Assembly: GCA_001939145.1 (NCBI GenBank)
Contig: LSRX01000689.1
Coordinates: 323,460 to 387,459, forward strand
DNA: 64,000 nt
Reading direction: 5' to 3'
From: Symbiodinium microadriaticum
Lineage: Eukaryota; Sar; Dinophyceae; Suessiales; Symbiodiniaceae
A program made the translations under genes and the position numbers. This document shows positions 1 to 13,300 of this stretch, piece after piece; the first letter of the stretch is position 1, and each line of letters opens with the position of its first letter. Below the pieces are notes generated by a model, which worked only from the letters and a program-made list of their open reading frames with translations, was not told the origin of the DNA and did not search any database.

Positions 1-248
1 AGGTTTTGGGCACGAAAATCGAGACTTCAAAAAACAGCAAAAAATCAAGAAATTGAGAAGGACAAGTGCTGTAAATACCAGCATTTTGGGGTGCGAGATT
101 GATGAACAATGTTCGAAAAGGTACAAAAATACACACGAAACCAGGAACAGTTGCCACTTTCAATAACTACGGAAAAGAAGTGCTGTAAATACCCGCATTT
201 CCGACCACAAAAAAGCCAAAAAATAAGCGCACCGGGGGGGGGGAGGGA

Positions 249-297
249 ACTACTACTACTATACTAACTACTACTACTACTACTACTACTACTCCTG

Positions 298-331
<34 letters not shown>
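249..331. repeat. ACT/TAC triplet microsatellite
   Basis: Imperfect ACT triplets run for about 80 bases, just after a run of nine or so G residues. The Val-rich minus-strand frame across it is produced by the repeat and is not a gene. Confidence 0.9.
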
Positions 332-652
332 GTCTTTGACGTGTCTTGGAGCTTCCTGGAAAGATACTGAGAAGATTAGCATGGTCTCTGCAGACGGTAA
401 TCCGAACAGTCAGGACTTGCCCGACCTTCAACAAACCCCTATAGCAATCCTTGTAGAGTCGTTATACAGAAGACAACCCTTAATCATAATAGTATATGCT
501 CCTCAAATATCCCTCATAGTATATAGCCCTTACAGAACCCCTGTAGCAACCTTCATAGAGATCTTTTGGTTTATGACAAGCACAGAACGCTCAGCATACA
601 TTGCCCGTCTTGAAGCCCTCTTGCCTGCACCTCATCGGACTGGAGTGGGCTA

Positions 653-3060
653 AGTGCCTCGAGCAGAGGGAGCAAGCTTCGTTGCGGGGATTCTGAGTTT
701 GTTTTTACTGCGTTGACCCGCACTGTCGCACAAGCCTGCTGTACCAGCACACTCTGAGACGGGGGTGAGGGTTGAGGGCATAGGGGTCTAGGGGCTTGGG
801 GTTGGGGATTGTGTCTCGGGGTGTAGGCGGTGCAGGGGTTTGGGGTTTAAGGCTTGGTTTTTCAGACCTTTTTTGCAGGAGTCGGGTTTCGGAGCTGAGG
901 GCAGGGGACCTAGGGCTTACGGTGTATGGGCGGGATTAGGGATGTTATCGGCTCTGTCTTGATCAAGATGTCCCAAGACCATACAATACCCGTACGCAAC
1001 TCAACATCTTCCAAGGCGGTAACTATAGTATGGTGTCCTTGGATTTGCTAGATGAATATTTAGACTTAGACGCTTTAAGCCCGAATCTCTGGACGGCACC
1101 GCCTGTTATTACACCCTAATCTCTAGACCCCTTACCCCTAAACTCCGAAACCCTACAAACCCCAAACAGTACTCTCTACCTTGTAAATTCAACGCGAGCA
1201 GCCTGTCCCGTGTGCCGCAAACCGGCTGCCAGAAGCCCCTCCCCAACCTGCTGCGGATTTGGGGCCTATCGAGTTCAGGCGTGTAGGTGTTAGGGTTTAG
1301 GATTAGGATTTAGGGTTTATGGTTTGCAAAGGTAGGATGTAGAATTTACAGAACTTGGGGAACTATCATTGCTGGTACATCGATTTCAGTGTTGTTGAGA
1401 AGATGAATGGAGCCATATGGTGCAGGGTCTTATAGTGCAGCGACATGTGCAGTGCTTCAGTTCGGGAGTGAAGCTTCCTGGTCCGCGACGTTAGGAGCAA
1501 GACTCCACCACCCGATGCCTACCCTGGAAAAGTTCTCAGAACGCCCTGACCAACCGACCAAAGCCATCACAATCCTAAACCAGAATCAGAAGCACTGAAC
1601 TCAAACCTGAGAACAACATCTGCCATCTCGGCCGGCTCCGATGGAAAGTCGAGCGACACAAGGCTTGCCCAGTATGTCCTCGTAGTGCTACTATAGACTA
1701 TAGTGGTTCTACCTCAAAACCCCTACGAAGCTCCGCACGAACCCCGGAGAAGATCTCGGAACACCTGAACACGAAACTCCAAATGCCCCCAATGCAAGCC
1801 TTCGGCAGCAAGTTGGGCAGCGAAGCGCCTTATAAAGGGTGAACTGGTAAACGATCACGCTCCACAGAGCTATCTTTCGTGACAAATGCCAGATGCCTGC
1901 GCACATCAAGCAATGTCGATGAACAAACTGTACACTTCAGCACTGTTGCGAAGATGCAACTGCATTTGCCATGACGCTTAAGCATATCCTGCCAGGTCGC
2001 GTAGACCTATGCGGACATTACATGAATTTCATATGCACGACACGAAGCACCCATGAAGATGCTCGCTTCAGGACGGGGAGCGGTATTCTCCCCCACCGTC
2101 TTATCCAATTGGTACGAAAAGCGGCTTAACTGTCGACTCGGATTCAGTCATTTCCTGTTAGGGGGCTCGGAAAAGTGATTTGGTCAACGCCAACTCCCGC
2201 AAGCTCCACAAGGAGGCTTTCGCCAGAAGGGCTGAAGGTATAGGAGTAGCAGACTTACCCTGCAAATCCGGATCCCTGACCCGTATTTCGGAACAAGACA
2301 GGACACTGCCAGGGCACGAAGACCTCAGCTGTCAAACCCCTCTCCGGATCTGTGTGTCAGCTTCTCAAGTGGTGAGGGTATGGTTCAGATTGAGATTTCC
2401 GCGCTCCCAGCTTGCCTTGTACAAATTGCGAGTCGCAATGCTTCAACGCACTTAACCGTGAACCCCTACAATCCCCTACTCAGGACCTATTTCTGTGAAA
2501 GCCGCAGGGCTTAGTCGAGTGAGGCTGCTATGGGGGAGGCTAGGAGTTCCAGGGCTGGGGGCTTAAGACTGTGGGCTTACGGCTTCGGACTTCGAGTTTG
2601 TTTCAAGACTTTTTTGGGCAGGCTAAAGTGGCTGAGGGTTGCAGATCAGGGCTTGCAGACACTCCGGCACAGCACAAACACCAACACCCCAAATCCGAAA
2701 CCCCTCACCCCAAACCTTCGAAACCCTGAACCCCAGGACCCCAGGGCTCATAAATCCAAAGCCCTAAATCAGCTACCTGAATCGCCGCCCACGGCACGCA
2801 CCGAAGCCGCCGCCCCCAGCGAAGCCACCGCCGCCCTTGGAAGGATGGAGGACTCGGGTTGTTTAGGGTTCAGGGATTAGGGCTTAGGTTTAGGATGAGG
2901 CTCTTAGGACTCAGTTGATTAGGGTTTGTCAGCGCAGGGGTTCGGGGCTTCGCGTTTAGGGTCTACAAGCTTAGGGTTTGGAGTATAGAGTCGAGGGAAT
3001 GTGCTTTCAGGGTTCAGGACTTAAGGTTTAGGAGCTTTTGGCATTTTACCCACCCTCCGT
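653..3060. other. Gene-poor stretch with degenerate telomere-like motifs
   Basis: No reading frame here has convincing coding character. Decayed copies of TTTAGGG-like words occur on both strands, for example near 770-900, 1120-1160, 1285-1325, 2690-2760 and 2855-3035. They are too degenerate to be a telomere and look like dispersed interstitial repeats. Confidence 0.6.
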
Positions 3061-4398
3061 ATGAAAGCCTAGTATTTCCTTGGAGTTTGAGCTCGAAGCG
3101 GTGGTCATGCGACAGCTGCTGGGAAGGCGCAAGAAACTCTGTTGCATAAAATTTTCACCGTGGAGTTCACCTGCGGGTGCTCATCGGCAGCCGCAAGCTC
3201 AAAGCAGGTTGGGGCGCAAGCTTGAGGTTCAGGGGTTCTGTGAATTTTGTGTATGGGGGTTTAGGAACACGGCTGAGGGTTGGGGACGGGCTTTTCGTTC
3301 TAAACGCCACATCGCTGCCTCTGCAAGCTCAGCTACTACTGCAGCAATACTGCTGCTAATGCTACTACTCGTACGGCTGAATAAACGAGACGAGACTTCC
3401 AGCATCTTCGACAAGCTACATTGCGAAAACCCTATTGAATAAGCTGGCCCCAAACCCCACCTCCGCCACCACTTGGTGCAGGGGCTCCAAGCCCTGGCAG
3501 CACTTGACGAGGCTGTTCAAAACTGGACATGGATTTGGCTTCCTCCTGACTTGGCTTGGTGCAAAACATCACGTGGTCAAAGACAGAATCAACCGCCAGG
3601 ATTATCACCACGATGTAGAACCAAGCATGGCAGCTTGAAGATGCGGGGCGCGAAATCCCAAATCCAGGAATCGGGCAAGCCGGCGCAAGCCTTGAGGTAG
3701 GACACTTTGGCCACCGTCGCAGCTGTTGCAGCTGCCTCATTGGTGTTGCCGGATGACTACACGGTACAAGCTGTTAGAACTGGATCCTTTTCAACCTTTT
3801 GATTCCATTGAATGGCGCAGATGTGTATTTAGAAGTTTTCTGCCGAACCTGTGTTACGGCAAACTATTCAGTTACTAAGATATGGCCAATCTCGATCGGT
3901 GACTTCTACCATGTGGGCAGAGCATACTTGCTTAGTTGTCTGAAGCCGAAGCTTTCGGGACGGGGTTTCTTTGCGCGAGGAGTTTCAAGCACGGGGGCTG
4001 GGTTTGGGGGATAAGCTTTTTTGGAAGGGCTTTTAAATTGGATATTTGCAACCCATATGTCCTTGAGCCTTGAGTCTTGAATCCAACGCGAAGTGCCATC
4101 GGTATTTGTGGATGTAAAATGGGTTTTACACTGTTCGAACACTGCTCTCATGAATTACACATGACTTCTGTGAAACAACTCCTACCTAAGTTGATGGATG
4201 GCAGCACTTTGTTTGATGTTCCATGGTTTGGCAGTCTTGTCAGTCCCGTGCTTGGCGGATTCTGCTCGCTTGTGCGCGTCGCAATGTCCGTTCCCGGACC
4301 GGCGGGGAATCTCTGGGTTTCCCGTCCCATTCCCAATGCCGTACCAATCCGCGGTATATCTGGCATCTACAGCGGCAGTGGAAGCTCCATCTTGCGAC

Positions 4399-4621
4399 GG
4401 AAACAAAAACGGAGCAATGGACCTGGAGAGCCCTGCTGCCAAGAGGCCCGCAGCGGCACCGGGCCTTGTGAAGCGGACCTGTCCGAAACTAGAAAGGATG
4501 CTACGTGTAATGTGTGGTTTGGGCCAGGGGATCAACATGAGATGAGTTATTGACGGCTTTCTCTGCATCCCAGTCAGCCATGTCCCTGCATGCATTCCCA
4601 GAGCCTCTCTCGTAGCGGCAT
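4399..4621. repeat. Direct repeat unit 1 inside copy A
   Basis: A block of about 220 bases that recurs at 4962-5170 with roughly 563-base spacing. Copy B has only one such block (17876-18087). Either copy A gained a tandem duplication or copy B lost the interval by recombination between the repeats. Confidence 0.8.
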
Positions 4622-4961
4622 TCCACCCACGTCTTGCCGGCCCATGCTCATGCCAGCGGCCATTCCGCCCGTACCTTACAGCGCGTGTCTTTGAACCCTG
4701 TCGTGGTAAGGACCTACCCTGCACGAAAGTTCTGTAAATATGGAGTAACATGGATGTGCTCTCAGGAGGTTTTAGAGCAAGTGCAGTCGGTAGCGGAAGT
4801 CCTGCTCTACTACACCGTAAAAGGGCTCCACCTTGCACGAGGGCATCTCGACTGCCAAACATCGCGGATTCCGGATTCATCGTTCTACACTGCCCTTGTG
4901 GCCGCTGGGGTCTGCGCCCCCTTCACGCGCTGCCATCGGGTGTGCTGCTTCGCCTTGCGCC

Positions 4962-5170
4962 GCAAACAAAAACGGAGCAACGGACCTGGAGAGCCCTGCT
5001 GCCAAGAGGCCCGGAGGCGCACCCGGCCGCAAGAAGGAAACCTGTCAGAAACTAGAAAGGATGCTACGTGTAATGTGTGGTCTGGGCGAGGGGATCAGCA
5101 TGAGACGGCTTTCTCTGCATCCCAGTTTGCCATGACCCGCATGCATTCCCGGAGCCTCACGAGTGGCAGA
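4962..5170. repeat. Direct repeat unit 2 inside copy A
   Basis: Diverged second copy of the block at 4399-4621. A short + frame (motif MDLESPAAKRP or a close variant) is preserved in both units and could be a coding exon, but I cannot assign it to a gene. Confidence 0.75.
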
Positions 5171-6165
5171 GTGGTACCAGAACCTGGCTCAGGTGCGAAA
5201 CCGTACGGCACCAGCCAGCTCTGGCTCAGCTTTTGCAGCCATGCTGCGGGCCCTCCGTGTTGGGATCAATGTACTCGGCCCATCCTGCACCAGGCTTGGG
5301 GTATCTGACTCATGTGCCAGACTGCAGACGGACACAGGCTGGAAAAGGGCTGGATGGCAAGCCGTCTGTTCTCAGGCAGTACCAGATTAGCACTGGACTC
5401 GCTAGACTGCAGCGAAAGCACACCGGGCCTCGTCTTCCCGTCTTCCCATGCGGCTGCGAGCCACACAGAGTCTGCGGAGAAGCACACCTCTTCATGCCTG
5501 CATCCCTAGCCAGCTGTGCGTTTCATTGTCCGAAGCATGCCACGGCGGGTGTGTACTACGAAAAACCTGTAGCTGGGGACAGTCATTGATGCAAAGGCTC
5601 TTCGCTGAAGATGCTGTAGCAGTTGCCTGGCATGATTTTCTTACTACCTCCGGACCTGAAGTATCCTTTTCTGTCCTTCTCTATCCCTCACAAGACTAAC
5701 TCCGAAGCCCTTCAAACTAGGCTCCGCAAACACCCACGTCCCAAAATCCCCCTTGTTTTCGGGTGCAAGTCGTAGGTTCACGTGAACCCAACAGGGCTCC
5801 AGAAGAGGCAAGCGGCGACTGTGCCGGCAAGCTTTCTGACGCCGTTGAAGGCTTGTGTGCCGCAGCTTTCGGGCTCGCGGAAGCGAGGGCTGCTACAAAG
5901 ATGCCAGGGATCCCAACGCCATTGCATGAGGCTCTGCAAAGCATAGAAGGTTGTGCAGCAGGGGCCAGGCCTTAGAGAACTGTTTTGTCGCATGTCGCCA
6001 GCGAGCCCAACAAGGTCAAAACCCGGCCGAGTCTCGCTGACTCGCCCAGATTCCTGGCGATCATCTTCTGATGCTCTCACAGCAAAGTGCTCCAATAGGG
6101 CAGGCGCTGTGCATTTTCACTGCACCTCCTTCTTTGGCTAAGCCCCCTTCGACCTTGCTCCTCGA

Positions 6166-7353
6166 TCAGAAAGTCTCGAAGGGCCAGTGTGTCATCTTCT
6201 GCCATCCGGTGAGGCATTTCTGATCGCCCGCGTGGCATCGCCCGTGCAGCTCGCGCACCACTTGCATGACTGGCGGAAAAGGCTCCACGAGGATTCGCCG
6301 CTCCCGGAACCGAAGCTGAAGCACGCATTCGGGATGGGCAACGCAGGTGTCCCATCGGCCTTTCGTTGCATTGCACCAAAGGTTGAAGCAAAAGTCCTCA
6401 GCCTTTGCGGCTCGCAGGGACCGCTGCGAGGGACAGCCGACGCCGAAGTAGGCCCAGAAGTGCTCCCGCGGGACCAAAGCGAAGAAGTCCGTGGTGTCAA
6501 AGAAGCTCCATGGAGTGCTCCAGTGCAGCACAATGTGCACCTTCTTCGTGGAGAACCCCCTCAGATTGCCAATAGGCGCCAGCCATTCGAAGTCTGGACG
6601 CAACCGCAACACCCAGTCGAAACGTCTCCGCTGTGCCTTCTCGGCCGCCCTGATGAGATGGAAGCAGCTGCGAAACTTCTCGAATTGCTTGTGAGCGTGA
6701 CATGGCGTCGCCCAGTGACACTGCGGCAGCCTCAAACCAGTTCCGCACACCTCATCGTAAAGCACCATGCCGTCCGGAGGCAAGGCTGTGAAGCCTAGAT
6801 CGAACTCTTCTAAAGATCGCCCCTGCAGGTCCAGCACGTAGAAAATCTGAGTATCAGCTATCAGGCTCCTGGTGGCATTCGCGATGGATTCGTGCACCCG
6901 AGGCAAGTGAAAGCTGCGGGCGAGGCCCGCGACGCAAACAGCCGCCCGGAGCTTAGGACGGCGCCACACTCTTTCGCGCCGCACAACCCGAATCTGAAGG
7001 GATGCAAGCAGGTCGTTGAGAACGTCCTGCTCCGTTCCACCCAAGGCAAAGCGCGCCCTCCGCGGCGAGCTCCGAGTTTCCAGAAGCTTCCCATTCAGAC
7101 GAAGGCCGTGGTCTAAGGTCACAGGCACGGCTTCCTTCAGCAAGATCGAGAGATTGCTAGCACAGGCACGACTCGGTGGAGCCACCGTCATCATCTCCGT
7201 TTGCCCGGTGAAGAGCGCGGCCTTTTCTGGGCTCTCCGGGCTCGGAGCACACATGAAGAAGTGCAGCTCCAGGTGCCTCCTCTCCGAAAGCTCCGAGGGC
7301 TCGGCGAGCTCCCAGAAGCCTCCGCTGAAGGTCTCGGTGAAAACGTGCCAGGC
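6166..7353 (-). CDS. Glycosyltransferase-like protein, paralogue A (last exon)
   Basis: The last exon of a gene whose product resembles nucleotide-sugar transferase-like proteins. Conserved features are a beta-strand and turn (RAAVCVAGLARSFHLPRVHE), FYVLDLQG, and FDWVLRLRPDFEW, whose RxRPD pattern is typical of such enzymes. The first ATG of the frame is at 7254, but reading continues upstream without a stop to an AG|GCC acceptor at 7353. The added 33 residues (starting AWHVFTETF) match paralogues B and C, so the true start lies in an upstream exon. That upstream exon is recognisable next to paralogue B but is not found here, so copy A may be truncated. Ten residues near the start (FRLGSWDWPE in B) are deleted. 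Otherwise only three residues differ from B over 362. Catalytic function is inferred from motifs only. Confidence 0.65.
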   Translation of the reverse strand, partial: AWHVFTETFSGGFWELAEPSELSERRHLELHFFMCAPSPESPEKAALFTGQTEMMTVAPPSRACASNLSILLKEAVPVTLDHGLRLNGKLLETRSSPRRARFALGGTEQDVLNDLLASLQIRVVRRERVWRRPKLRAAVCVAGLARSFHLPRVHESIANATRSLIADTQIFYVLDLQGRSLEEFDLGFTALPPDGMVLYDEVCGTGLRLPQCHWATPCHAHKQFEKFRSCFHLIRAAEKAQRRRFDWVLRLRPDFEWLAPIGNLRGFSTKKVHIVLHWSTPWSFFDTTDFFALVPREHFWAYFGVGCPSQRSLRAAKAEDFCFNLWCNATKGRWDTCVAHPECVLQLRFRERRILVEPFPPVMQVVRELHGRCHAGDQKCLTGWQKMTHWPFETF

Positions 7354-7419
7354 CTCACAGCCACGGGGCTTAGGCTAACAGGGGCAGGGGCGAAAGCAGG
7401 CTTAGTTGTCGGCCTTCGG

Positions 7420-7870
7420 TGGACCAGTTATTATAGTTGCAGCAAATCAAGAGCCGGCCAAATTCTTCCATCAGAAGAAACTCGAAAAATTGCCCGAGAG
7501 AACAACACATACCACCGGGAGATAATAATTCCACCCGCCTGCCCTCCGTGTACGTGAAGCTAACTCTTCTACCATCTTCCATCAGCAAAGAGTGAAGAAT
7601 AAGTAAAATCGTGTTGGGAAGACAACTCGTCCCAACCTGCTGCCCTCACTCACGCGCACGCACCTACTCAGCATGCATGCATCCAAACTCTTCCATCAGC
7701 AAAAGCTGGGACCGGGGAACAACTCATTCCACCTGCGCTGCCCTACCCCCGCCCGCCCAAGCCAAGAACTTGGTCCTCACGCAGCCACTTCTCCCATCTG
7801 CAAAATAGTAACGACTCAAGGGATCAGATCAACTCTTACCGCGACGACAATTCATTCCAACTGAGACTCG
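7420..7870. repeat. Degenerate tandem repeat, about four units of roughly 105 bases
   Basis: The words CTTCCATCAG, then a GAACAACTCATTCCA-like word, then CCTGCCCT recur in that order in successive units near 7465, 7575, 7690 and 7795. The units are strongly diverged. No gene is visible here. Confidence 0.5.
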
Positions 7871-8309
7871 TCAACGTCCTGATTTGTGCCAGAGTTGCAC
7901 AGATATACTCAATGATTCAAGGCCTCACGAAAGCAACTCCACCAGCAGCCCTTGCCTAAAATTGATGATCCCGCTTTCAGAGACGCCTTGTTGTACAAAT
8001 GCTTGCAAGGCAGCAACAGACAAGACAGTTTTACTTTACGAATCAAGTGGTGAGCATGACATCACGAAAGAACCACTCCACAACAACAATGGCCTGCACG
8101 GCCTCTTCTAGCACCACTCAGGGCAGCCTTCTTCTGCGAGGCCTCGCGCCAAACAGTGACACAGCGCGCAATCACCCACGGCCAACTCGGTTTCTATCAC
8201 CACTCCCCGAACCAAAGCGCGCCATTCAGCACCCGGCGACAACAGAAACGAAACGGACGTCCAATGACATGGCCGGTTTGGGAGTTTCTATGTCAATGTG
8301 TCGCCCATC

Positions 8310-9130
8310 CCGAGTGCAGCATGGATGCGAGTCTCGCGTCAGCTTTCAGGGACAGAGTCTTCGGCTTTGAGGTCGAGACATGAACATGGAAGTCGAGATT
8401 GGCGCAGAGGCTCAGGGCGTGGACCTGCCGATCTTTCGGTCCCTTTTGCTCCTCCTGCGAACTGCAGCCACCCCTACAGTAGGCCCGACAGCCTACAGTG
8501 GATCTTGCTAGCCTATCCATGAACTGTGCTGAACGGAAGGCCTGACATGCACAGCTGGGTGTTTCCGCGTGTTGGCCTGCGACGGCTGTTGAACTTACAG
8601 CTCCAAATCAGCCTGATTTCACGCCTCAGAAACGGAATTCCTGCACTCTGGTCATTCTAGTCCTTCCACAAGTCCCAGCCAAGCCACGAACCTGCCAAAT
8701 GCTAGCATCCACCCGGCCTGCAGGGGCCGCATCAGCACTAGCGCTGGGGACCTGGCATGCGCGCGTCTGTAACCGAAACCAAGGTCTTATGCATGTGGAA
8801 TGTGTGGAGCGCAGGTCAAGGCATAAGTATCAGCAGGAGGCAAAAGCAACCAGAAAGACTTCGTGAATGCCACAGTAGACCCTCTGCTACATGGAGTGTC
8901 CAAACTTCATGGGACCACGAGGGCCGGCCACGGGCACGTATCGGAACCGCAACCGCCGGCCTGGGATTTCGACCTTACAAGCACTTGGCTGGTTACCCGT
9001 GCTTCCTAAAACTGTTTGCCTGGGCCGATTCACGAACTTGCTGCCGAGTCTGGCTGGTCCGCTGGGACAGGACGGACAGGAACCGAAGGTGGCCGCTCCC
9101 CGAAGCCATCCTCAACTCTTCTCAAACCCT
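8310..9130. repeat. Old diverged duplication, unit 1
   Basis: Blocks shared in order with 9465-10350 include a word ending TTCGGCTTTGAGGTCG, the GTGGATCTTGCTAGCCTATC block near 8500, and the ACCTGGCAT block near 8750. Many substitutions and indels separate the two. No supportable coding sequence. Confidence 0.6.
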
Positions 9131-9464
9131 GAAGCTACGCCGAGGCCCGAGCTGAGGTGGCGATTTCAACAGGGACTCGTTGAAGACCGGGCCTGAACGC
9201 GAGGCCGTGCAGGATCTGGAGGAGGGGGGTGGGGGCTCTCGGAAGTCGGGTATCTGTGGGTCCGAGTTCGGAGAACCGGAGTTCGCAGTCGGAGTAAGCC
9301 AGGGAATGGAGCGACTGTTTCTAGGGTGTTCTTTTACTGCTTAAGTGCTTAAATGGGTAAGACTCAGGAGCTTTGCAGCACGGACAAGAGGCATATGTGT
9401 ATCGTATGTGTTCATCTCGGTGCATTTCCATTATTTCACCACTTCGCGCCCCCAAGCCCACGTC

Positions 9465-10350
9465 CAGCATGAGCTTTCAGGATCAGAGTTTTCGGCTTTG
9501 AGGTCGCGAAATGAACATGGGGGAAGTGCAGTAAACCTCGACGCACAGGAAACAAGACATGATAAACAGAAGAACGCGATCCACTCCTACTTCTGAGGAC
9601 GGCGCGAGCAACAAAACTTGCCGACATATTCAGTATATTACAGGATGTCATATATGGCTCCACTATCGTAACGTGTTCTCCAGCTGAGCTAGCTGATGCG
9701 GCCAACGGAAACAACAAGCAATGAGAAGCCCAGCATCCGGTCCTTTTTGATCCTCTTGCGAAATGCCCTCATCACTAGAGTGGATCTTGCTAGCCTATCC
9801 ATGCACTGTGCTGAACGGAAGGCCTGACATGCACAGCTGAGTGTCCGCGCCCCACTTTCGCGTGTTGGCCTTCGGTAGCTGTTGAATCGCACAGCTCCTA
9901 TTCAACCTGATTCCAAACATCAAGACCTGAAAAACCTACATTTGTATTGCCCTACAGCCGTAACCGGAGTCCCAGACTTGCCAAATTGCTAGCACCCGGC
10001 CTGCATGACAGTGGCCGCATCAGTGCTAGCGCTGGGAACCTGGCATACATGTAGATGTAGCCCAAACCAAGGTCTTACACGTGTGGACAATAGAATATGT
10101 GATGAGTGCAGGTACAAGTAGAAGTATCTTCGCATCTTATCGATAACACTTCACCAAAGCCACAGAAGCTTCTGCTAGGCAAGGATTCGAGGGCCCGGCC
10201 ACGGGCACATAGGATCCGCCAGCCTGGGAATTTGGGGCTTACAAGGAAGTGGCCTTTTTGCAGGATCTCTCACCACATGGTCCATGCTAAGACTCTTTGC
10301 CTGGGCATCCGTTCTTTAACCTGTAGAAAAGTGACGACTGGGGACATCTT
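9465..10350. repeat. Old diverged duplication, unit 2
   Basis: Partner of 8310-9130, with the matching blocks at about 9475, 9778 and 10035. It is a second, older layer of local duplication, separate from the 4-kb segment. Confidence 0.6.
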
Positions 10351-13300
10351 CAACGCAGTGCCGGGCCTCTACACATCCTGAGTCTAAACACTTCGAAGCC
10401 CTGAAACTCTCAGTTTAAAATCCGATCGGTTCCATCTATATCTGATACACTCTGCACTTCAACTTGGGTTGACATCACATGCCACCACGAGCCTCTGAGC
10501 CCATACGTAAACTCGTAACCCGCGGAAACCAAACCTGAACCGGCCTCAACCCTGAACTCAAGCTTGTCAGACCGTCCCAGGAGGGCCCCGACGCAGGGAG
10601 GCGCCAGCTGCCAAAGCCGCTGCAGCCACTGCCGTGGCACCCACACTCCAGGAAGTGGAAGGCGCGGTGCCAGCCGGGGCCTTTTGCGATTCTGGGTTCG
10701 GCTTCAAGGTTTAGGGGGCTAGGGGTTGATAGTAGGGCTTTGGGTTCGGGCAAATGGGGTTCAGGGCTCGGGGTTCAGGTTTAGGCTGAAAGCTGCGGGG
10801 ATGCCTCGGCGCGGCGAGCGTGTGCCCTGAGGGATGCGGACCTCGCCTCAGCGTGGAGTGGCAAAGCCGACCAGGCATCATTCTGAAGTCGCCACAGAAC
10901 TAACAAAGAAGATGGAGATGCACGTCCAAGCGGCCTGTTCAGACATCGGCCCCACGAAGCAAAGGAAACCACCGGCGGACATCGCCAGGGCGACCGCTGA
11001 TGCGACCGCCAAGGCGGCCGCACATGCTCGGTGGGCCATGGCCTCACTCCAGGGAACCTTAGCCAGGTTTATAGGACTGAAGGCTTAAGGCTCACGGATC
11101 GCGGTTTCGGATTGAGGGTGACGATTGAAGGTTCATTCCGGGAAGTTCAGACTTTGTGCTGATGTGCAAGCATTGCGCATGCACTCAGACATGGCAGGCA
11201 ACTGTGACAATCGATGCCGATCTCACGTGCCTACGTCTTGGCTCTAAAGCACACCAAACCAAGCCTTCAATTTGGTGACATCAGATCATCAGGTCTGTAC
11301 CGATAGAGTAGGTTTGACAATACCCTTCAAGGCCCCATGTCCCTATGCTGTGGCCGAAACATCCTACAACTGCAGCCAAGTTGCACGCTAAATGGGGCGT
11401 AGCCGAAACGGATCCGGCTTGAAAGCGAAAGTTCAAAGACACGCACACTTCCAAGACACGCACACCGGAGCTCACAACGAACCGTTACTATTTCCGAGTA
11501 TGCGACTGCAAGTTTTCAGTATTTGTTGTTGCCAGACAAACACGGCATGGACTTCTGTTACAAAGTGACACAACATGATGATCCAAGCACACACGCTAAG
11601 GTGGTTCCTCTCAGGGTTTGCGCTTTGTTCACGGTTGGGGATGCAATGTTTCGTGCAGTGGACGATAAAAGCTTAAAAAGGCACTGCTTTGCAGAACAGT
11701 TTGGAATAGCAGGGGGGTTCAGCAGCCTCCGATCGACAATCCGGAAAAATCCTGGCAGATCGAACCCGCGATCCACATCAACTCATGCCATGCATGTTGA
11801 CCTGACTCAAATCTGTCCTGGCGAGGTCTGACAATCTTCACACCAAGTTCTCGCCAGCCCCTTCACGGATTTTTCTGACCATGTGCGCTCCCGCATGTGC
11901 CGGACCGCGTCCCATGAGAAGGCATCACCTGGCACCCAGAAGTTTAAAAAACATGCACTTGTCGTGACCGCCCTCGTTTACCGAATACGACATTCAGACG
12001 AGGAGGAAGACGACGATGACGCCAGTGACAATGACGATGATAACGACGATGACAACGATACCACCGCATTATCCATGCTAGAACTGTTCGAGCAATACAC
12101 AAGTGTACGATTCCGGTTGGGATCCTGGGTCGAAGCTGATGGTTGTGGTGATCCTTTTAGCGAGGGCCCTATGCCAGCCTGCACAACGATTGATCGAAAA
12201 GCTGTTGGACCAAGAAAGAAAAGGCAAGTCCATTTTTTGCATCAGGTCACTTATTTGGCTTTCTTGCAGCTCCGACAAGGAATCCTAAAGTTCTAGAGGG
12301 ATCATAGGGTGCAAGCCTCTATACTTGAATTCCGCAACCGCGCAAACCTTAATCCGCTAACCTTATGCTTTCAACTCTATTCATTGAACCCTGAACCAAA
12401 AGCTTTAAACTTTAAACTCTGCAACTTAGACCGTGTGCCCTACTCTGCGTTTCAAGACTATAGCTTAGGTGTTCCAGTCCAAGCATCTCGGAGAGCCCAG
12501 AATTCCTTGCACCCGAACTGCCTTAAAGGTCTAGGGCCTGGGGCTCGCAGGGTTTCGGATCGAGGCGTAGAGTTTGGGGCTCGGGCTTTACAGTTGACGG
12601 TTTGAAGGTGAGGGAGCCTTCGAGTTTAGGGGTGATGCAGCAATCGCCATGTTGTTAGCCACAACTATTGAAATCTCCACCTGAGTTCAGATGTTCGGTC
12701 CTCGAAAAAAATACAGACCCCGACGCAAAGAGCAATCGCAGGAACTGACTTGACGCAAAAGCAGGGACAAAACATGAGCACCCGGTAGGCCTTGCCAGCC
12801 TCTGCACGCCTGGGCGATGCGATATGGGTGCTGAAGGTGGCGAACATTCACGGTGTATTCGTTACGATTGCAGGCAGGTTCCTACACAGCACGGCTGGAC
12901 TAGAAACCAAGTCTCTGCCCGTGCCCGTCACAAGCACCACAAATATAATGCTTTCGGAAACAATGCTACGAACTCCGAAACACGTCCAACGGCAAGGTCT
13001 GCAGAACTTCCCAGAACAAAACCTTCGAGCAGACGCGTGCTGCGAGCGCTTCTCCAAGACCTTCTCAAACCACTTGCATGCTTACACACTGCCAACACTT
13101 CAAAAAAGTACTGCGAGCGTGCTGCATTCTAAGTCCCAGGCTTCAGCTCAAGAAGGAGCCTCAAGCGCCCTGAAGCAGTGCGTCTGCAACCAATTTCAGC
13201 AAGAGAGCGCAGAGCATTAAATCCCAAGCCCAAGCGCTAAGTACACCATGCAGCAAAGCTCAGTACCCCAGAAACCTGCGGCGCCCTGAACCTATCCTAA

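Larger units (their letters stand above)
3230..7375. repeat. Segmental duplication, copy A
   Basis: This segment recurs in the same orientation at about 16700-20310. Landmarks match in order: the start near 3240 and 16708, the blocks near 3790 and 17270, and the minus-strand gene at 6166 and 19085. The offset is about 13.47 kb at the left and 12.92 kb at the right, because copy A carries roughly 550 extra bases between 4.4 and 5.2 kb. Non-coding parts differ by many substitutions and small indels, while the gene at the right end is almost unchanged. Confidence 0.9.

Noticed and set aside
167-382. Val-rich minus-strand frame
   Set aside because: Created by the ACT triplet repeat. No other support.
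6187-6798. 203-codon + frames opposite the glycosyltransferase-like genes (also at 19106-19717)
   Set aside because: Preserved in both duplicates only because the opposite-strand gene is. No independent support.
11883-12296. + frame with a long Asp/Glu run
   Set aside because: The acidic run comes from GAC/GAT triplets and the flanks lack coding character.
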